Notes: generated from the letters alone by a model not told the origin. 64,000 bases of DNA from Kribbella aluminosa (GCF_017876295.1 NZ_JAGINT010000002.1:2542001-2606000); one strand, 5' to 3'; numbered from the stretch's first letter, positions 1-8,264 are shown. A program made the numbers and translations.

Positions 1-1
1 C

Positions 2-565
2 GGGGCCTTGATCACCGACCTGGCCGCGACCGTGTTGTCGATGCCGATCAGCCTGTTCCCGGTGATCAACGCCGAGCGGTTCGGCAACAACCCGCGGACG
101 CTCGGGCTGTTCCTGACCGCGATCGCCGTCGGCGGGGTCGCCGCGTCGTTGTTCTCCGGTGCGTTCACCCGGCTCCCGCGGCACGGTGCCGTGATGCTGT
201 GCGGTTCGGCGGCGTGGGGGATCGCCCTGCTGCTGTTCGCGTTCTCGCCGGTTCCGTGGCTGGCGTTGGCATGCCTCGCGATCGCCGGTGCCGCGGACAC
301 GGTCGCCGTCGTGTCCCGCAGTACGATCGTCCAGCTCCACACGCCGTCGGAGTTGCTCGGCCGGGTGAGTGCCGCCGAGCAGATCGTCGGTCAGGCGGGT
401 CCGGACCTCGGCAACCTCCGCGGCGGACTCGTCGCCCAGCTGACGTCACCGGTCGCATCGCTGGCGTCGGGCGCCTTGCTGTGTGTCGTGGCCGTTGCGG
501 CGGTGGCGGCGACCACTCCGGGTCTGTCAGCGCGCGACGGTGCGGAAGCCGGCGTTGCCCATTGA
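2..565 (+). CDS. MFS transporter, C-terminal part (5' end outside window)
   Basis: The gene runs in from the left edge, so only the C-terminal 187 or so residues are present. They show alternating hydrophobic helices (for example around LGLFLTAIAVGGVAASLFSGA and AMLCGSAAWGIALLLFAF-like segments) and the stretch SRSTIVQLHTPSELLGRVSA, typical of the second half of EntS-like major facilitator exporters. Role inferred: proton-driven efflux of a small molecule. The last 39 bp overlap the convergent formylglycine-generating enzyme gene. Substrate cannot be told from the fragment. Confidence 0.75.
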   Translation, partial: GALITDLAATVLSMPISLFPVINAERFGNNPRTLGLFLTAIAVGGVAASLFSGAFTRLPRHGAVMLCGSAAWGIALLLFAFSPVPWLALACLAIAGAADTVAVVSRSTIVQLHTPSELLGRVSAAEQIVGQAGPDLGNLRGGLVAQLTSPVASLASGALLCVVAVAAVAATTPGLSARDGAEAGVAH

Positions 566-1480
566 CGAGTCCGGCGTGTTCGACGAGCGGGCGGCGTTGC
601 GGTAGCGGTTGCAGTACGAGTCGTGGCACAGGTACGAGCCGCCGCGCATCACCCGGGCCGCGCCGAGCGAGGGACCGGGCGGGTTCGCGGCGGGGGAGAA
701 CTTGTAGTACCGCGGGCCGAACCAGTCCCCGCACCACTCCCAGACGTTCCCGACCATCTGCCACAGGCCGTACCCGTTCGGTTCGAACGTGCGCACCGGG
801 GCAGTGGTGAGGAAGCCGTCCTCCTCGGTGTTCGTCCGTGGGAACTCGCCCTGCCAGATGTTGCACCGCCACTCGCCGCTGTCACCGCCGCTGTCGCCGC
901 CGCCGAGCTCGTCGCCCCACGGGTACCGCTTGCCTTCCAGCCCGCCGCGGGCGGCGTACTCCCACTCGGCCTCGGTCGGCAGCCGCCGTCTCGCCCACTT
1001 GCAGTACGCCGTCGCGTCGTTCCAGCTCACGTGCACGACCGGGTGGTCCTCGAGCCCGTCCAGGTCCGACCGCGAACCGCCCGGATGCCGCCAGTCGGCA
1101 CCGCGGACACCCGCCCACCACGGGGTCCCGGACGCCGGCCCCATCACCTCGTCCGGCGCGGCCGCGAGCGCGAGGTGGAACACCGCGGAGTACCCGAAGG
1201 TCTCGGCCTCGGTCCGGTACCCGCTGGCATCGACGAAGCGCGCGAAGTCCGCGTTGGTCACGCTGGTCGCATCGATGCTGAACGGCGCGAGCTCGACCTG
1301 ATGCACCGGCGTCTCGCCGTCGGCAGGGTTCTCGTCACCGTTGCCGTTACCCATCGCGAACACCCCACCACCGAGCCCGACCTGCTCGACCCCATGCTCC
1401 CCCTGCCCGGCCGGCACCGCGGGAGGCGTCACCCCGCCAGCACGAGAAGGCGCACAACAGGACGGCTGCTCGTCGGTCAT
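527..1480 (-). CDS. Formylglycine-generating enzyme (sulfatase-modifying factor)
   Basis: A 317-residue FGE/SUMF1-family protein, which oxidises a cysteine in type I sulfatases to the catalytic formylglycine. The fold signature is complete: WNDATAYCKWARRRLPTEAEWEYAARGG in mid-protein, then GNVWEWCGDWF, then RVMRGGSYLCHDSYCNRYR. The two cysteines five residues apart (about C285 and C290) match the copper-binding active-site pair of bacterial and human FGE, so the protein should be active and is not merely one of the many non-catalytic FGE-sulfatase-domain proteins. The N-terminus has the SCCAPSR motif common in actinobacterial members. No sulfatase gene lies in the window. Its 3' end overlaps the MFS gene by 39 bp on the opposite strand. 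Confidence 0.92.
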   Translation of the reverse strand: MTDEQPSCCAPSRAGGVTPPAVPAGQGEHGVEQVGLGGGVFAMGNGNGDENPADGETPVHQVELAPFSIDATSVTNADFARFVDASGYRTEAETFGYSAVFHLALAAAPDEVMGPASGTPWWAGVRGADWRHPGGSRSDLDGLEDHPVVHVSWNDATAYCKWARRRLPTEAEWEYAARGGLEGKRYPWGDELGGGDSGGDSGEWRCNIWQGEFPRTNTEEDGFLTTAPVRTFEPNGYGLWQMVGNVWEWCGDWFGPRYYKFSPAANPPGPSLGAARVMRGGSYLCHDSYCNRYRNAARSSNTPDSSMGNAGFRTVAR

Positions 1481-1546
1481 ACCTGCAGCTTAGATTCGGC
1501 GCCGGAACGCGTCGGAAGGTAGCTCACCTGTCGGAGGTGCGTAGCT

Positions 1547-1891
1547 TCAGTTGAGGTCCAGAAAGTCCCGGAGCCATTGGTCGATCTCGTCGAGGCAGCC
1601 GGCCTCGACCTGCCCCGCCGGTCGGCTGATCCGTTGGCGGCTGATCGTCCGCGGCTGTTCCGTGAGGGCCCAACTCGCCTTGTGCAGCTTGAGTTTGGTT
1701 CCGCTCAGCCGCACGTGATGGGGCCAGCCGCGGTCCTTCGTCGTGACCGGCAAGGCGATCGCCAGATCCGGCACCGCGTCGAGATAGTCGTTCGAGGCGA
1801 CGATCACCGCCGGTCGCTCGCCGAACTGCTCACGCCCAGGAGTCGGGTCGGAGTCGACCCACACCACGTCGCCGCGGCGTAGTTCACGCAT
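1547..1891 (-). CDS. mazF: MazF/PemK-family toxin (endoribonuclease)
   Basis: A 114-residue protein beginning MRELRRGDVVWVDSDPTPG, the classic MazF opening, followed by GERPAVIVASNDYLD and a second strand region ALPVTTKDRGWPHHVRL. MazF toxins cleave mRNA at short sequences and are held inactive by a partner antitoxin. An upstream in-frame ATG would give 153 residues, but that extension lies wholly inside the antitoxin gene and looks like shadow sequence, so the start at 1891 is preferred. The toxin start overlaps the antitoxin stop by 8 bp, so the two are probably translationally coupled with antitoxin first. Confidence 0.9.
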   Translation of the reverse strand: MRELRRGDVVWVDSDPTPGREQFGERPAVIVASNDYLDAVPDLAIALPVTTKDRGWPHHVRLSGTKLKLHKASWALTEQPRTISRQRISRPAGQVEAGCLDEIDQWLRDFLDLN

Positions 1892-2123
1892 CAGCCAGAC
1901 CGTCCTCGCCCGCCTCGTCCCAGGCGGCGGTGACCTCGTCGTAGTCGCTGTCGCGGTTGCCCTCGGCGTATGCCCGACGGACGGCGGCGAAGCGCTGGTG
2001 CCGGGCATGCTCGTCCGTCACCCGCTGCAGGAACTCCGCAGCAGTCAGTCCTTCGGCACGCGCGGAGCGCATGATCGAGTCACGCACGTGCTTCGGCACC
2101 TTGAGGGAGGTCATCTCGGACAT
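1884..2123 (-). CDS. Antitoxin of the MazF pair (ribbon-helix-helix type)
   Basis: A 79-residue protein (MSEMTSLKVPKHVRDSIMRSARAEG...) whose first 45 residues read as a ribbon-helix-helix DNA-binding domain: a basic beta strand (TSLKVPKHV) then two helices with a turn before LTAAEFLQRV. The acidic C-terminal tail (DSDYDEVTAAWDEAGEDGLADA) is the usual toxin-wrapping segment. It immediately precedes and overlaps the mazF gene by 8 bp. Role: neutralises MazF and, with it, probably represses this operon. Family assignment rests on size, domain order and context. Confidence 0.85.
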   Translation of the reverse strand: MSEMTSLKVPKHVRDSIMRSARAEGLTAAEFLQRVTDEHARHQRFAAVRRAYAEGNRDSDYDEVTAAWDEAGEDGLADA

Positions 2124-2181
2124 GCCACCAGGCTACCAGATCGTATCCAAGGAGGGGATACCGTTCGGCATACCGTGGGGG

Positions 2182-3045
2182 TCAGTCCAGGCTCGGCGGG
2201 CCTTGTTCGATGCGGTGCAGGACGGGGCCGAGGCGGTAGAAGTCGGTGCCGGTGATCAGTTGGCGTTCGTCCCACCAGGTGGCGCCGGCTTCGGCGAGTG
2301 GTTCGATCAGCGGGCGGGCGTCCTTGGCGGGGCTGATGCCGCCGACGATCACGTCGTACGGCGTACTCCGGTCCGCGCGCTGCTGATCCAGGAACGCGAT
2401 CAGCTCGCGGACCTCCTCGACCGCCGGCGCCTGGCCGTGGTTGGCGTTCGCGAACAGCGGTACGGCGCCGTCCCAGCGGGCCGCGCGCCGCATCGGGGCC
2501 TGGCGCGGCCAGTACCCGGCGATCCAGACCGGCGGGCGCGGGCGCTGCACCGTTGCCGGCAGCAACTCCACGTCGTCGGCCCGGTAGTGCTTGCCGTCGT
2601 GGTCCACCCGCTCGCCGGACCAGTACGCGGCCATCAGACCGAGACCTTCGTCGAGCTTCTCGGCGAGCACCTTCGGATCGGTCTCGTCACCGAAGCTGCC
2701 GAACTCGTCGTCGATCGGCCCGCCGAGCCCGGCGCCGAAGATCACCCGGCCGCCGCTCAGCGCGTCCAGCGTCGCGACCTGCCGGGCGAGCTGCTCGGGG
2801 CGCCGCCGCGCGACCGGCGTGACCAGCGGACCGAGCCTGATCCGCGACGTCGCCAGCGCGGCCGCCGTCATCAGCATCCACGGATCGCCGAACGGCTGCC
2901 CGCGCCGCCGCTCCTTGCTGTGCACCACGTGGTCCCAGAAGAACAGCCCGTCCCACCCGGCCTCCTCCGCGGCGCGAGCCACCTGAGCGACCGCGTGAGC
3001 GTCGGCGAAGTCCCCGAAGTTCGGGATGTTCACAGAGAAACGCAT
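2182..3045 (-). CDS. LLM-class (luciferase-like) flavin- or F420-dependent oxidoreductase
   Basis: About 287 residues with the bacterial luciferase-like TIM barrel signature: MRFSVNIPNFGDFAD at the N-terminus, AEEAGWDGLFFWDH, then TSRIRLGPLVTPVARRRPEQLARQVATLDALSGGRVIFGAGLG, the F420/FMN phosphate-binding region. Such enzymes in actinobacteria usually use coenzyme F420 or FMNH2 and act on varied organic substrates; the substrate here is unknown. ATG at 3045 is chosen; a GTG two codons upstream (3051) is also possible. It is divergent from the SGNH hydrolase gene, with about 40 bp between the starts, so the two probably share a promoter region. Confidence 0.88.
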   Translation of the reverse strand: MRFSVNIPNFGDFADAHAVAQVARAAEEAGWDGLFFWDHVVHSKERRRGQPFGDPWMLMTAAALATSRIRLGPLVTPVARRRPEQLARQVATLDALSGGRVIFGAGLGGPIDDEFGSFGDETDPKVLAEKLDEGLGLMAAYWSGERVDHDGKHYRADDVELLPATVQRPRPPVWIAGYWPRQAPMRRAARWDGAVPLFANANHGQAPAVEEVRELIAFLDQQRADRSTPYDVIVGGISPAKDARPLIEPLAEAGATWWDERQLITGTDFYRLGPVLHRIEQGPPSLD

Positions 3046-3085
3046 GATCACAACCTACGGTGTCGGCACCTGTAACGTTCGGGTC

Positions 3086-3718
3086 GTGCGGATTCTCTTT
3101 GTCGGGAACAGCTTCACGTCGAACAACAACCTGCCCAAGCTGCTGAAGGGCCTGGCCGGGGCGCGCGGGATCGAGATCGAGCACAAGGTGATCTCGGCCG
3201 GTGGCGCCTCCCTGCGGCAGCACCTCAACGCGGGCAAGGCCCTGGACGCGATCGCGAACGGCGGGTACGACGTCGTCGTACTGCAGGAGCAGAGCACGCT
3301 CCCGATCAAGAGCCCGGCACGGTTCCGGGAGAGCGCCCGCGACTTCAACGAGGCGATCGCCGCGGCCGGTGCCCGGACCGCGTTCTACCTGACCTGGGCC
3401 CGGAGCAACGCGCCGGAAACGCAGCAGGCGCTGACCGACGCGTACGCCGGCGCCGCGTCCGAGCTGGGCGGAACACTGATCCCGGTCGGCATGGTCTGGG
3501 AGCGGTTCCTCGCCACCCACGACAAGCCGGTGCTGCACGAGTCCGACAACAGCCACCCGACCCTCGCCGGCAGCTACCTCGGCGCCTGTGTGTTCCTGAT
3601 CGCCCTCCTGAACGAGGACCCGGTCGGCATCGACGTACCGATCAAGGGCCTCGACGACGAGACCGCCAACCTGGTCCGCCAGGCGGCCTGGGACATCTGC
3701 ACGGAGCTGGCCGGCTAA
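3086..3718 (+). CDS. SGNH/GDSL-like hydrolase, small cytoplasmic
   Basis: A 210-residue protein opening VRILFVGNSFTSNNNLPKLL. GNSFT carries the block I serine seen in DUF4886-type SGNH hydrolases. Block III-like VVVLQEQSTLP and the C-terminal ESDNSHPTLAGSYLGA (catalytic Asp-x-x-His) complete the set. No signal peptide. GTG at 3086 is chosen because translation upstream of it runs into the divergent gene's start and looks non-coding; a TGTAAC hexamer nine bases upstream could be a -10 element for a nearly leaderless transcript. Substrate is unknown; an esterase or deacylase is the likely activity. Confidence 0.8.
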   Translation: MRILFVGNSFTSNNNLPKLLKGLAGARGIEIEHKVISAGGASLRQHLNAGKALDAIANGGYDVVVLQEQSTLPIKSPARFRESARDFNEAIAAAGARTAFYLTWARSNAPETQQALTDAYAGAASELGGTLIPVGMVWERFLATHDKPVLHESDNSHPTLAGSYLGACVFLIALLNEDPVGIDVPIKGLDDETANLVRQAAWDICTELAG

Positions 3719-3763
3719 CCGCTGAGAACAGACTGAGCGGGCGGTTGAGCGGCTCTGTACTTG

Positions 3764-3782
3764 TTAGGCAAGGCTCGCCTGT
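3764..3782 (+). promoter_or_regulatory. Iron-box-like operator (DtxR/IdeR/DmdR type)
   Basis: The 19-mer ttaggcaaggctcgcctgt matches the known actinobacterial iron-box consensus TTAGGTTAGGCTCACCTAA at 14 of 19 positions and is itself an imperfect palindrome around AGGC...GCCT. It lies 48 bp upstream of the ZIP transporter start. This suggests repression of the transporter by a DtxR-family metal regulator when metal is plentiful. The regulator is not in the window. Confidence 0.6.
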
Positions 3783-3829
3783 CTTATTGTCGGCGCGGCC
3801 ATCAATCGTCGCGTCGCTCGGAGCACGTC

Positions 3830-4664
3830 ATGTCAGGTACACAGATCGCCCTACTCGGCGCCATCGCAGGGTTCACCATCTTCCTGGGGCTCCCGCTGGG
3901 GCGTCTTCGCAATCCCGCTCCACGACTGAAGGCCGGGCTCAACGCCGTCGCGATCGGCATTCTGATCTTCTTGCTGTGGGACGTCCTCAAGCAGGCCTGG
4001 GAACCGACCGACTCCGCGTTGACCGACCATCACTGGGGCAAGGCGGCCGTCTCCGGACTCGTCCTTGCCGTCGGCCTCGCCGCCGGCCCTGGTCGGTCTG
4101 GTCCGCTACGACCGCTGGAGCGCCCGCCGGCACGCCTCCGCAGCGGCCGGGTCGTCGCACGGACCAGGCGCGGCGGCGGCGACCGAACTCGCCGGAACCG
4201 GAGCGTCGGCGGCCGCCCGCCTCTCGCTGATGATCGCGATCGGAATCGGTCTGCACAACTTCGCCGAAGGCCTGGCCATCGGAAACTCCGCCGCCTCCGG
4301 AGACATCTCGCTGGCCGTCCTGCTGATCGTCGGCTTCGGTCTGCACAACGCCACCGAAGGCTTCGGCATCGTCGCCCCGCTGGCCGCCGAGGGCACCCGG
4401 CCGGCCTGGGGAACGCTGGCCCTGCTCGGCCTGATCGGCGGCGGCCCGACGTTCGTCGGCACCCTGATCGGTCAGCATGTGGTCAACGACACGCTGGCCG
4501 TGGCCTTCCTCGGCCTGGCGGCCGGCTCCATCCTGTACGTCGTCATCGAGCTGCTCGCGGTCGCACGCCGCGCCAACCTCAAGGAACTCACCACCTGGAT
4601 GATCCTGGCCGGACTCTTCCTCGGCTTCGGGACCGACGCCATCATCACCGCGGCCGGCGTCTGA
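3830..4664 (+). pseudogene. ZIP-family metal permease, disrupted by a frameshift
   Basis: Two adjacent frames together encode one ZIP transporter. The first half (from ATG 3830, MSGTQIALLGAIAGFTIFLGLPLG) runs through three helices to VGLAA near 4084. The protein then continues in another frame from about 4086 (ALVGLVRYDRW...) and contains the hallmark helix-IV and helix-V metal motifs LHNFAEGLAIG and LHNATEGFGIV, ending GTDAIITAAGV. Removing a single G or C in the run gccgccggccct near 4085-4090 would restore one frame of about 277 residues. It may be a real one-base insertion or a sequence error in a GC-rich run. An iron-box-like site upstream suggests uptake of iron or manganese rather than only zinc. 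Confidence 0.8.
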
Positions 4665-4690
4665 CCATCCAAGGACATCGAAGGAACGGT

Positions 4691-5401
4691 CTACTTCGCG
4701 TCGTGGAAGACCAGCCCGAGGGTATGGCGCTGGCCTGAGCGGATCGCGGAGACGCCGTGCCGGACCGGGGCCGCCGACCAGCCGCGGGACGAGCGGACCG
4801 GGCGGTCGCGGGTGGTGAAGAGCAGGCCGTGGCCGTGCGGGATGAGCGTCGACGTACCGCGGGACTGTGCGCGCGGGCGTTGCTCGACGAGCAGGAACTC
4901 TCCGCCGGTGTGGTCGATGCCGGGTTCGTTCAGGTTGATCACGACCTGCAGCGGGAACACCTTGTCGCCGTACAGGTCCCGGTGCAGCGCGTTCCAGTCG
5001 CCGGCGCCGTACCGCAGCAGGATCGGGGTCGGGCGGGTCTGGCCGGCGCGGTGGCAGACGTCCAGCCATTCGTCGAGCGTGTCCGGCCATTCGGCGTCGC
5101 GGCCGAGCTTGGCGTACCAGTCCCGCGCGATCGGCAGCAGCCGCGGGTAGAGCGCGTGCCGGAGCGCGTCGATCGCCTCCGGGAACGGCTGGTCGAAGTA
5201 CCGGTACTGCCCTTCGCCGAACCGGTGCCGGGCCATGTCGATCGTCGCCCGGAAGCGGCGTACCTCGTCGTACATTCCGGCGATCACCGCCGCCTCGGCC
5301 GCCGTCAGCAACTGCGGCAGCAGCGCACACCCGAGATCGTTCACCTCCGCGGTGACACTCTCCCAATCGGCTCCGGCCACACGTCGTTCGTACTTGTTCA
5401 T
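4691..5401 (-). CDS. 2OG-Fe(II) oxygenase family protein
   Basis: A 236-residue protein starting MNKYERRVAGADWESV. The mid-region NALHRDLYGDKVFPLQVVINLNEPG carries the HxD iron motif (HRD), and the C-terminal RHGVSAIRSGQRHTLGLVFHD supplies the distal histidine and the 2-oxoglutarate-binding arginine. It belongs to the prolyl-hydroxylase-like superfamily, which hydroxylates small molecules or proteins using Fe(II), O2 and 2-oxoglutarate. The start overlaps the stop of the upstream oxidoreductase by four bases (ATGA), so it is the last gene of the three-oxidoreductase operon and probably works on the same metabolite pool. Substrate unknown. Confidence 0.82.
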   Translation of the reverse strand: MNKYERRVAGADWESVTAEVNDLGCALLPQLLTAAEAAVIAGMYDEVRRFRATIDMARHRFGEGQYRYFDQPFPEAIDALRHALYPRLLPIARDWYAKLGRDAEWPDTLDEWLDVCHRAGQTRPTPILLRYGAGDWNALHRDLYGDKVFPLQVVINLNEPGIDHTGGEFLLVEQRPRAQSRGTSTLIPHGHGLLFTTRDRPVRSSRGWSAAPVRHGVSAIRSGQRHTLGLVFHDAK

Positions 5402-6249
5402 ACCTCCTGAACGGTCTGGCGCAGGATCGTGTGAGTCTGCTCCAGCACGGTGATCGGGGCCAACATCGTCGCGTCGTCGAGTGGGCGTTCGCGGGTTTCC
5501 AGCATCCGCAGGAAGACCTTCAGACCCGGTACGACGTACTCCGAGTCGAGCCGTACGTCGCGACTGACCAGCGCGGTCCGTCCGACGAGCTCCGCGTGGA
5601 AGGGGACCCGGCCGGCGTCGGTCGGCTTGACCAGCTGCAAGGTGACGAGGACGCCGTTGCAGCGGTAGCGCACGACGACCGTGGATCCGGCGCGCTCGAC
5701 CTCGACCGGGCCCGGCTCGCCCGGCGCGAGTCGTTGCGCCAGGTCGGCCGCGTGGATCCCGTAGAAGAAGATCCCGCTGTACTCGCTGTCCGGATCCGCC
5801 GGCCCGGTGACGGTGATCGCCTGCAGATCCTCGACCTGCGCGGCCGCCAGCTCGTCGGCGTCCGGGACCCAGCGGACCGCGGAGTACGACGTGACCGGTG
5901 CGCCACCGCGCCGTGCGGCGTCGAGGATCGCCTGTGCGTCCGCAGTACTTGCCGCCAGCGGCTTGTCCACCCACACCGGCACGCCGGCTTCGAGGAACGG
6001 GACGGCGTGCTCGCGATGCCGCGCGCCGTCGCGGTTCGTGACGATCAGCGCGTCGACCTCGCCCAGCAGCTCTTGAGAGGTCGGGACGATCCGCGTGATC
6101 CCGCCGGCCGCGGCGAGCTTCTGGTTCCGCTCGTCGTCAGCGCCGACCAGCGCGACGATGCGGGCTTCGTCCGAGCTGTGGTCGGCGTTCAGGTGCCGGA
6201 CGATCTCGTCGGCGTGGCTGTTCTCGGTACCGACCAGGGCGATGCGCAT
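5398..6249 (-). CDS. Gfo/Idh/MocA-family oxidoreductase (1 of 3)
   Basis: A 283-residue protein with an N-terminal Rossmann fold (MRIALVGTENSHADEIVRHL, VDALIVTNRDGARHREHAVPFLEAGVPVWVDKPLA). The PVWVDKPLA segment corresponds to the family's EKP motif with its catalytic lysine. The usual GxGxxG is replaced by VGTENSH, as in a recognised divergent subgroup, so cofactor use is less certain than in its neighbours. It overlaps the preceding gene by one base (TGATG) and the following 2OG oxygenase by four. Likely role: NAD(P)-dependent oxidation or epimerisation of a sugar or cyclitol. Confidence 0.85.
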   Translation of the reverse strand: MRIALVGTENSHADEIVRHLNADHSSDEARIVALVGADDERNQKLAAAGGITRIVPTSQELLGEVDALIVTNRDGARHREHAVPFLEAGVPVWVDKPLAASTADAQAILDAARRGGAPVTSYSAVRWVPDADELAAAQVEDLQAITVTGPADPDSEYSGIFFYGIHAADLAQRLAPGEPGPVEVERAGSTVVVRYRCNGVLVTLQLVKPTDAGRVPFHAELVGRTALVSRDVRLDSEYVVPGLKVFLRMLETRERPLDDATMLAPITVLEQTHTILRQTVQEV

Positions 6250-7259
6250 CAGTCCTCCAACTCGACAGGACGCCCGGTACGGGCGGACTCGTACACGGCA
6301 AGCACGGTGGCCAGCGACCGCCGGCCCGCTTCCACCGTCACCGCGGGCGGACGGCCCTCGCGGACGGCGGCGATGAAGTCGCGATACTGCGCGAGATGCG
6401 CCAGCTCGACGGGACCCCAGTCGTCCGGGCCGTCCAGCGCAGGTGCTGCGGGTTCCTCGGCGTTCGCGGCGGCGAAGTACGCGAGCTGGTCGTCGTCGAG
6501 GATCGCGGTGCCCTGGTCGCCGTGGATCGTCAGGCGGACCGGCCGGCCTGGGTACGCCGCCGTACTGGCGAGCATCAGGCCGATCGCCCCGCTCTCGAAC
6601 ACGATCGACGCGCCCGCCAGGTCCTCCACCTCGATGCCCTCGTGGGCGAGCCGGCCCGTCTGCGCGCTGACCCGCACCGGGCGGCCGAGCATCCAGACCA
6701 GCAGGTCGAGCGCGTGGATGCCCTGGTTCATCAGCGCGCCACCGCCGTCGACCGCCAGGGTGCCGCGCCAGTCGTCGCCGTCGTAGTACGACTGCGGGCG
6801 GAAGAACGCGGACTCGGCGATCCCGGAGGTGACCCGGCCGAGCGCGCCGCCGTCGATCGCCGCCCGGATCTGCGCAACCGGCGGCTGGAACCGGCGCTGG
6901 CTGATCACGGACACCGTCAACCTGCTCGCCCGCTGCGCCGCGATCAGCCGATCCGCAGCGGCGAGCGTGATGTCCACCGGCTTCTCGACGATCACATGCT
7001 TACCGGCTTCCAGCGCCTCGATCGCGACATCCGCGTGCAATGCGCTAGGCAGGCAAATCCCCACCGCGTCGAGTTCTTCCGCCGCGTAGGCGTCAGCCGG
7101 CGTCGCATACGCCCGCGCACCGTACTGCTCCGCCAGCTTCCCGCCACGCTCGAGGTTCTGATCGACGACCGCAACCAGAGCGGCCTCGTCACCCAGGGCG
7201 TCAATCAAACGCGCATGCACGGTGCCGATCGCCCCGGCACCAATCAGAGCAAAACGCAT
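6249..7259 (-). CDS. Gfo/Idh/MocA-family oxidoreductase (2 of 3)
   Basis: A 336-residue two-domain dehydrogenase. The Rossmann motif MRFALIGAGAIGTVHARLI is intact, with the EKP motif at VIVEKPVDITLAAADRLI and a C-terminal substrate domain containing GGGALMNQGIHALDLLVWMLG, where the histidine of the GxHxxD-like motif sits. Members oxidise inositols, glucose derivatives or related polyols with NAD(P). It lies 11 bp downstream of oxidoreductase 3 and overlaps oxidoreductase 1 by one base, so all are co-transcribed leftward. The upstream AGAGAGG sequence is a good ribosome-binding site. Confidence 0.9.
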   Translation of the reverse strand: MRFALIGAGAIGTVHARLIDALGDEAALVAVVDQNLERGGKLAEQYGARAYATPADAYAAEELDAVGICLPSALHADVAIEALEAGKHVIVEKPVDITLAAADRLIAAQRASRLTVSVISQRRFQPPVAQIRAAIDGGALGRVTSGIAESAFFRPQSYYDGDDWRGTLAVDGGGALMNQGIHALDLLVWMLGRPVRVSAQTGRLAHEGIEVEDLAGASIVFESGAIGLMLASTAAYPGRPVRLTIHGDQGTAILDDDQLAYFAAANAEEPAAPALDGPDDWGPVELAHLAQYRDFIAAVREGRPPAVTVEAGRRSLATVLAVYESARTGRPVELED

Positions 7260-7270
7260 GAGACCTCTCT

Positions 7271-8233
7271 TCAGTTGATGGTCCAGTCGATGGGTACGCC
7301 GCCCTGCTCGGCCGACTGCTGGGCCAGCAGGGCGATCCGGGTGGCGAGGATGCTTCGGTCGGTGGCGATGTCCGGTTCGTTGCCCGCGGCAAGCGCCTGC
7401 AGCGGCAGTTCGGCCGGGCGGTGGCCGGCGGGCAGCGGTACGTCGTACGGCGCCGCCTCGTGGGTGGTGAGGACGAGCCGGTTACGCGCCCACAGGAGCT
7501 CCGCCGTCCCGTGCGTCCCGACCAGCTTCATCCGGTAGTCCCCGTGAACCGGCGACCCGGCCGGGTTCATCCAGTCGACGCCCGCCGTGACCACCGCACC
7601 GGCTCCGTTCAACGTCGCCACGCCGTACGACCCGCCGATGACCGCGCCACTGACGGTCCCGCTCGTCATGCCGGTGAAGAGCAGGGCCGCGTCGATGTCG
7701 TGAACGGCGAGATCGTTCAGCACCCCGCCGTACCGCTCCGGCTCGAAGAACCAGTCCGGCCTCGTCGGCCGGTTCAGCTTGTGCGGGCCGGACGACGTCA
7801 CCCCGTGGATCGTCCCGAGCTGACCGACGATCTCCCGCGCGGCCAGCGTCACCGGGTAGTAGCGCTTCTCGAACAGCACAGTCACGTGCCGGCCGGTACG
7901 CCGCGCAGCCTCCGCGATCGCATCCAGGTCCTCGAGCGTCGTACACAACGGCTTGTCGGCCAGCACATGACACCCCGCGTTCAGCGCATCGACGACCACC
8001 CGCCCGCGGTCGCCGTAGATCCCCGCGACCATCACCACGTCCGGCTCGACCTCGCGCAGCATCTCCTGGTGGTCGGTGAAGACCTTCGCGTCGTACGGCG
8101 CGGCCCACCGCTCGGCGGTCTCCCGGGACGGGTCCGCGACCGCGACCAGCACGGCTCCGGCCAGGTGATCGAGCTCCGCGGTCAGGTAGGCCACGTGCGG
8201 ATGGGCGGCACCGGCGATCGCGATCCGAGTCAT
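7271..8233 (-). CDS. Gfo/Idh/MocA-family oxidoreductase (3 of 3), first gene of operon
   Basis: About 320 residues beginning MTRIAIAGAAHPHVAYLTAEL; the N-terminal nucleotide-binding loop is GAAHPHVAY rather than a canonical GxGxxG. The ADKPLCTTLEDLDAI segment carries the catalytic lysine, and GGVLNDLAVHDIDAALLFTG the conserved histidine. A longer in-frame start (8269) would run through the operator palindrome at 8249-8264, so ATG 8233 is preferred. It is the promoter-proximal gene of the leftward operon with two further family members and a 2OG oxygenase, and is probably controlled by a LacI-type repressor at that palindrome. Confidence 0.86.
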   Translation of the reverse strand: MTRIAIAGAAHPHVAYLTAELDHLAGAVLVAVADPSRETAERWAAPYDAKVFTDHQEMLREVEPDVVMVAGIYGDRGRVVVDALNAGCHVLADKPLCTTLEDLDAIAEAARRTGRHVTVLFEKRYYPVTLAAREIVGQLGTIHGVTSSGPHKLNRPTRPDWFFEPERYGGVLNDLAVHDIDAALLFTGMTSGTVSGAVIGGSYGVATLNGAGAVVTAGVDWMNPAGSPVHGDYRMKLVGTHGTAELLWARNRLVLTTHEAAPYDVPLPAGHRPAELPLQALAAGNEPDIATDRSILATRIALLAQQSAEQGGVPIDWTIN

Positions 8234-8248
8234 GCCCGTGAGTTGATC

Positions 8249-8264
8249 ATGCAACCGGTTGCAT
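8249..8264. promoter_or_regulatory. Perfect LacI-type operator palindrome
   Basis: ATGCAACCGGTTGCAT is a perfect 16-bp palindrome with the central CG and flanking AA/TT pattern typical of LacI/GalR-family operators. It lies 16 bp upstream of the first oxidoreductase start and about 90 bp from metY on the other side. It most likely represses the leftward oxidoreductase operon until its sugar or polyol inducer is present. No LacI gene is adjacent; the two in this window have different nearby operators. Confidence 0.75.

Noticed and set aside
1547..2008. Longer 153-residue form of the MazF toxin
   Set aside because: The extra 39 residues lie entirely inside the antitoxin gene and are low-complexity; the family start MRELRRGDVVW is at 1891.
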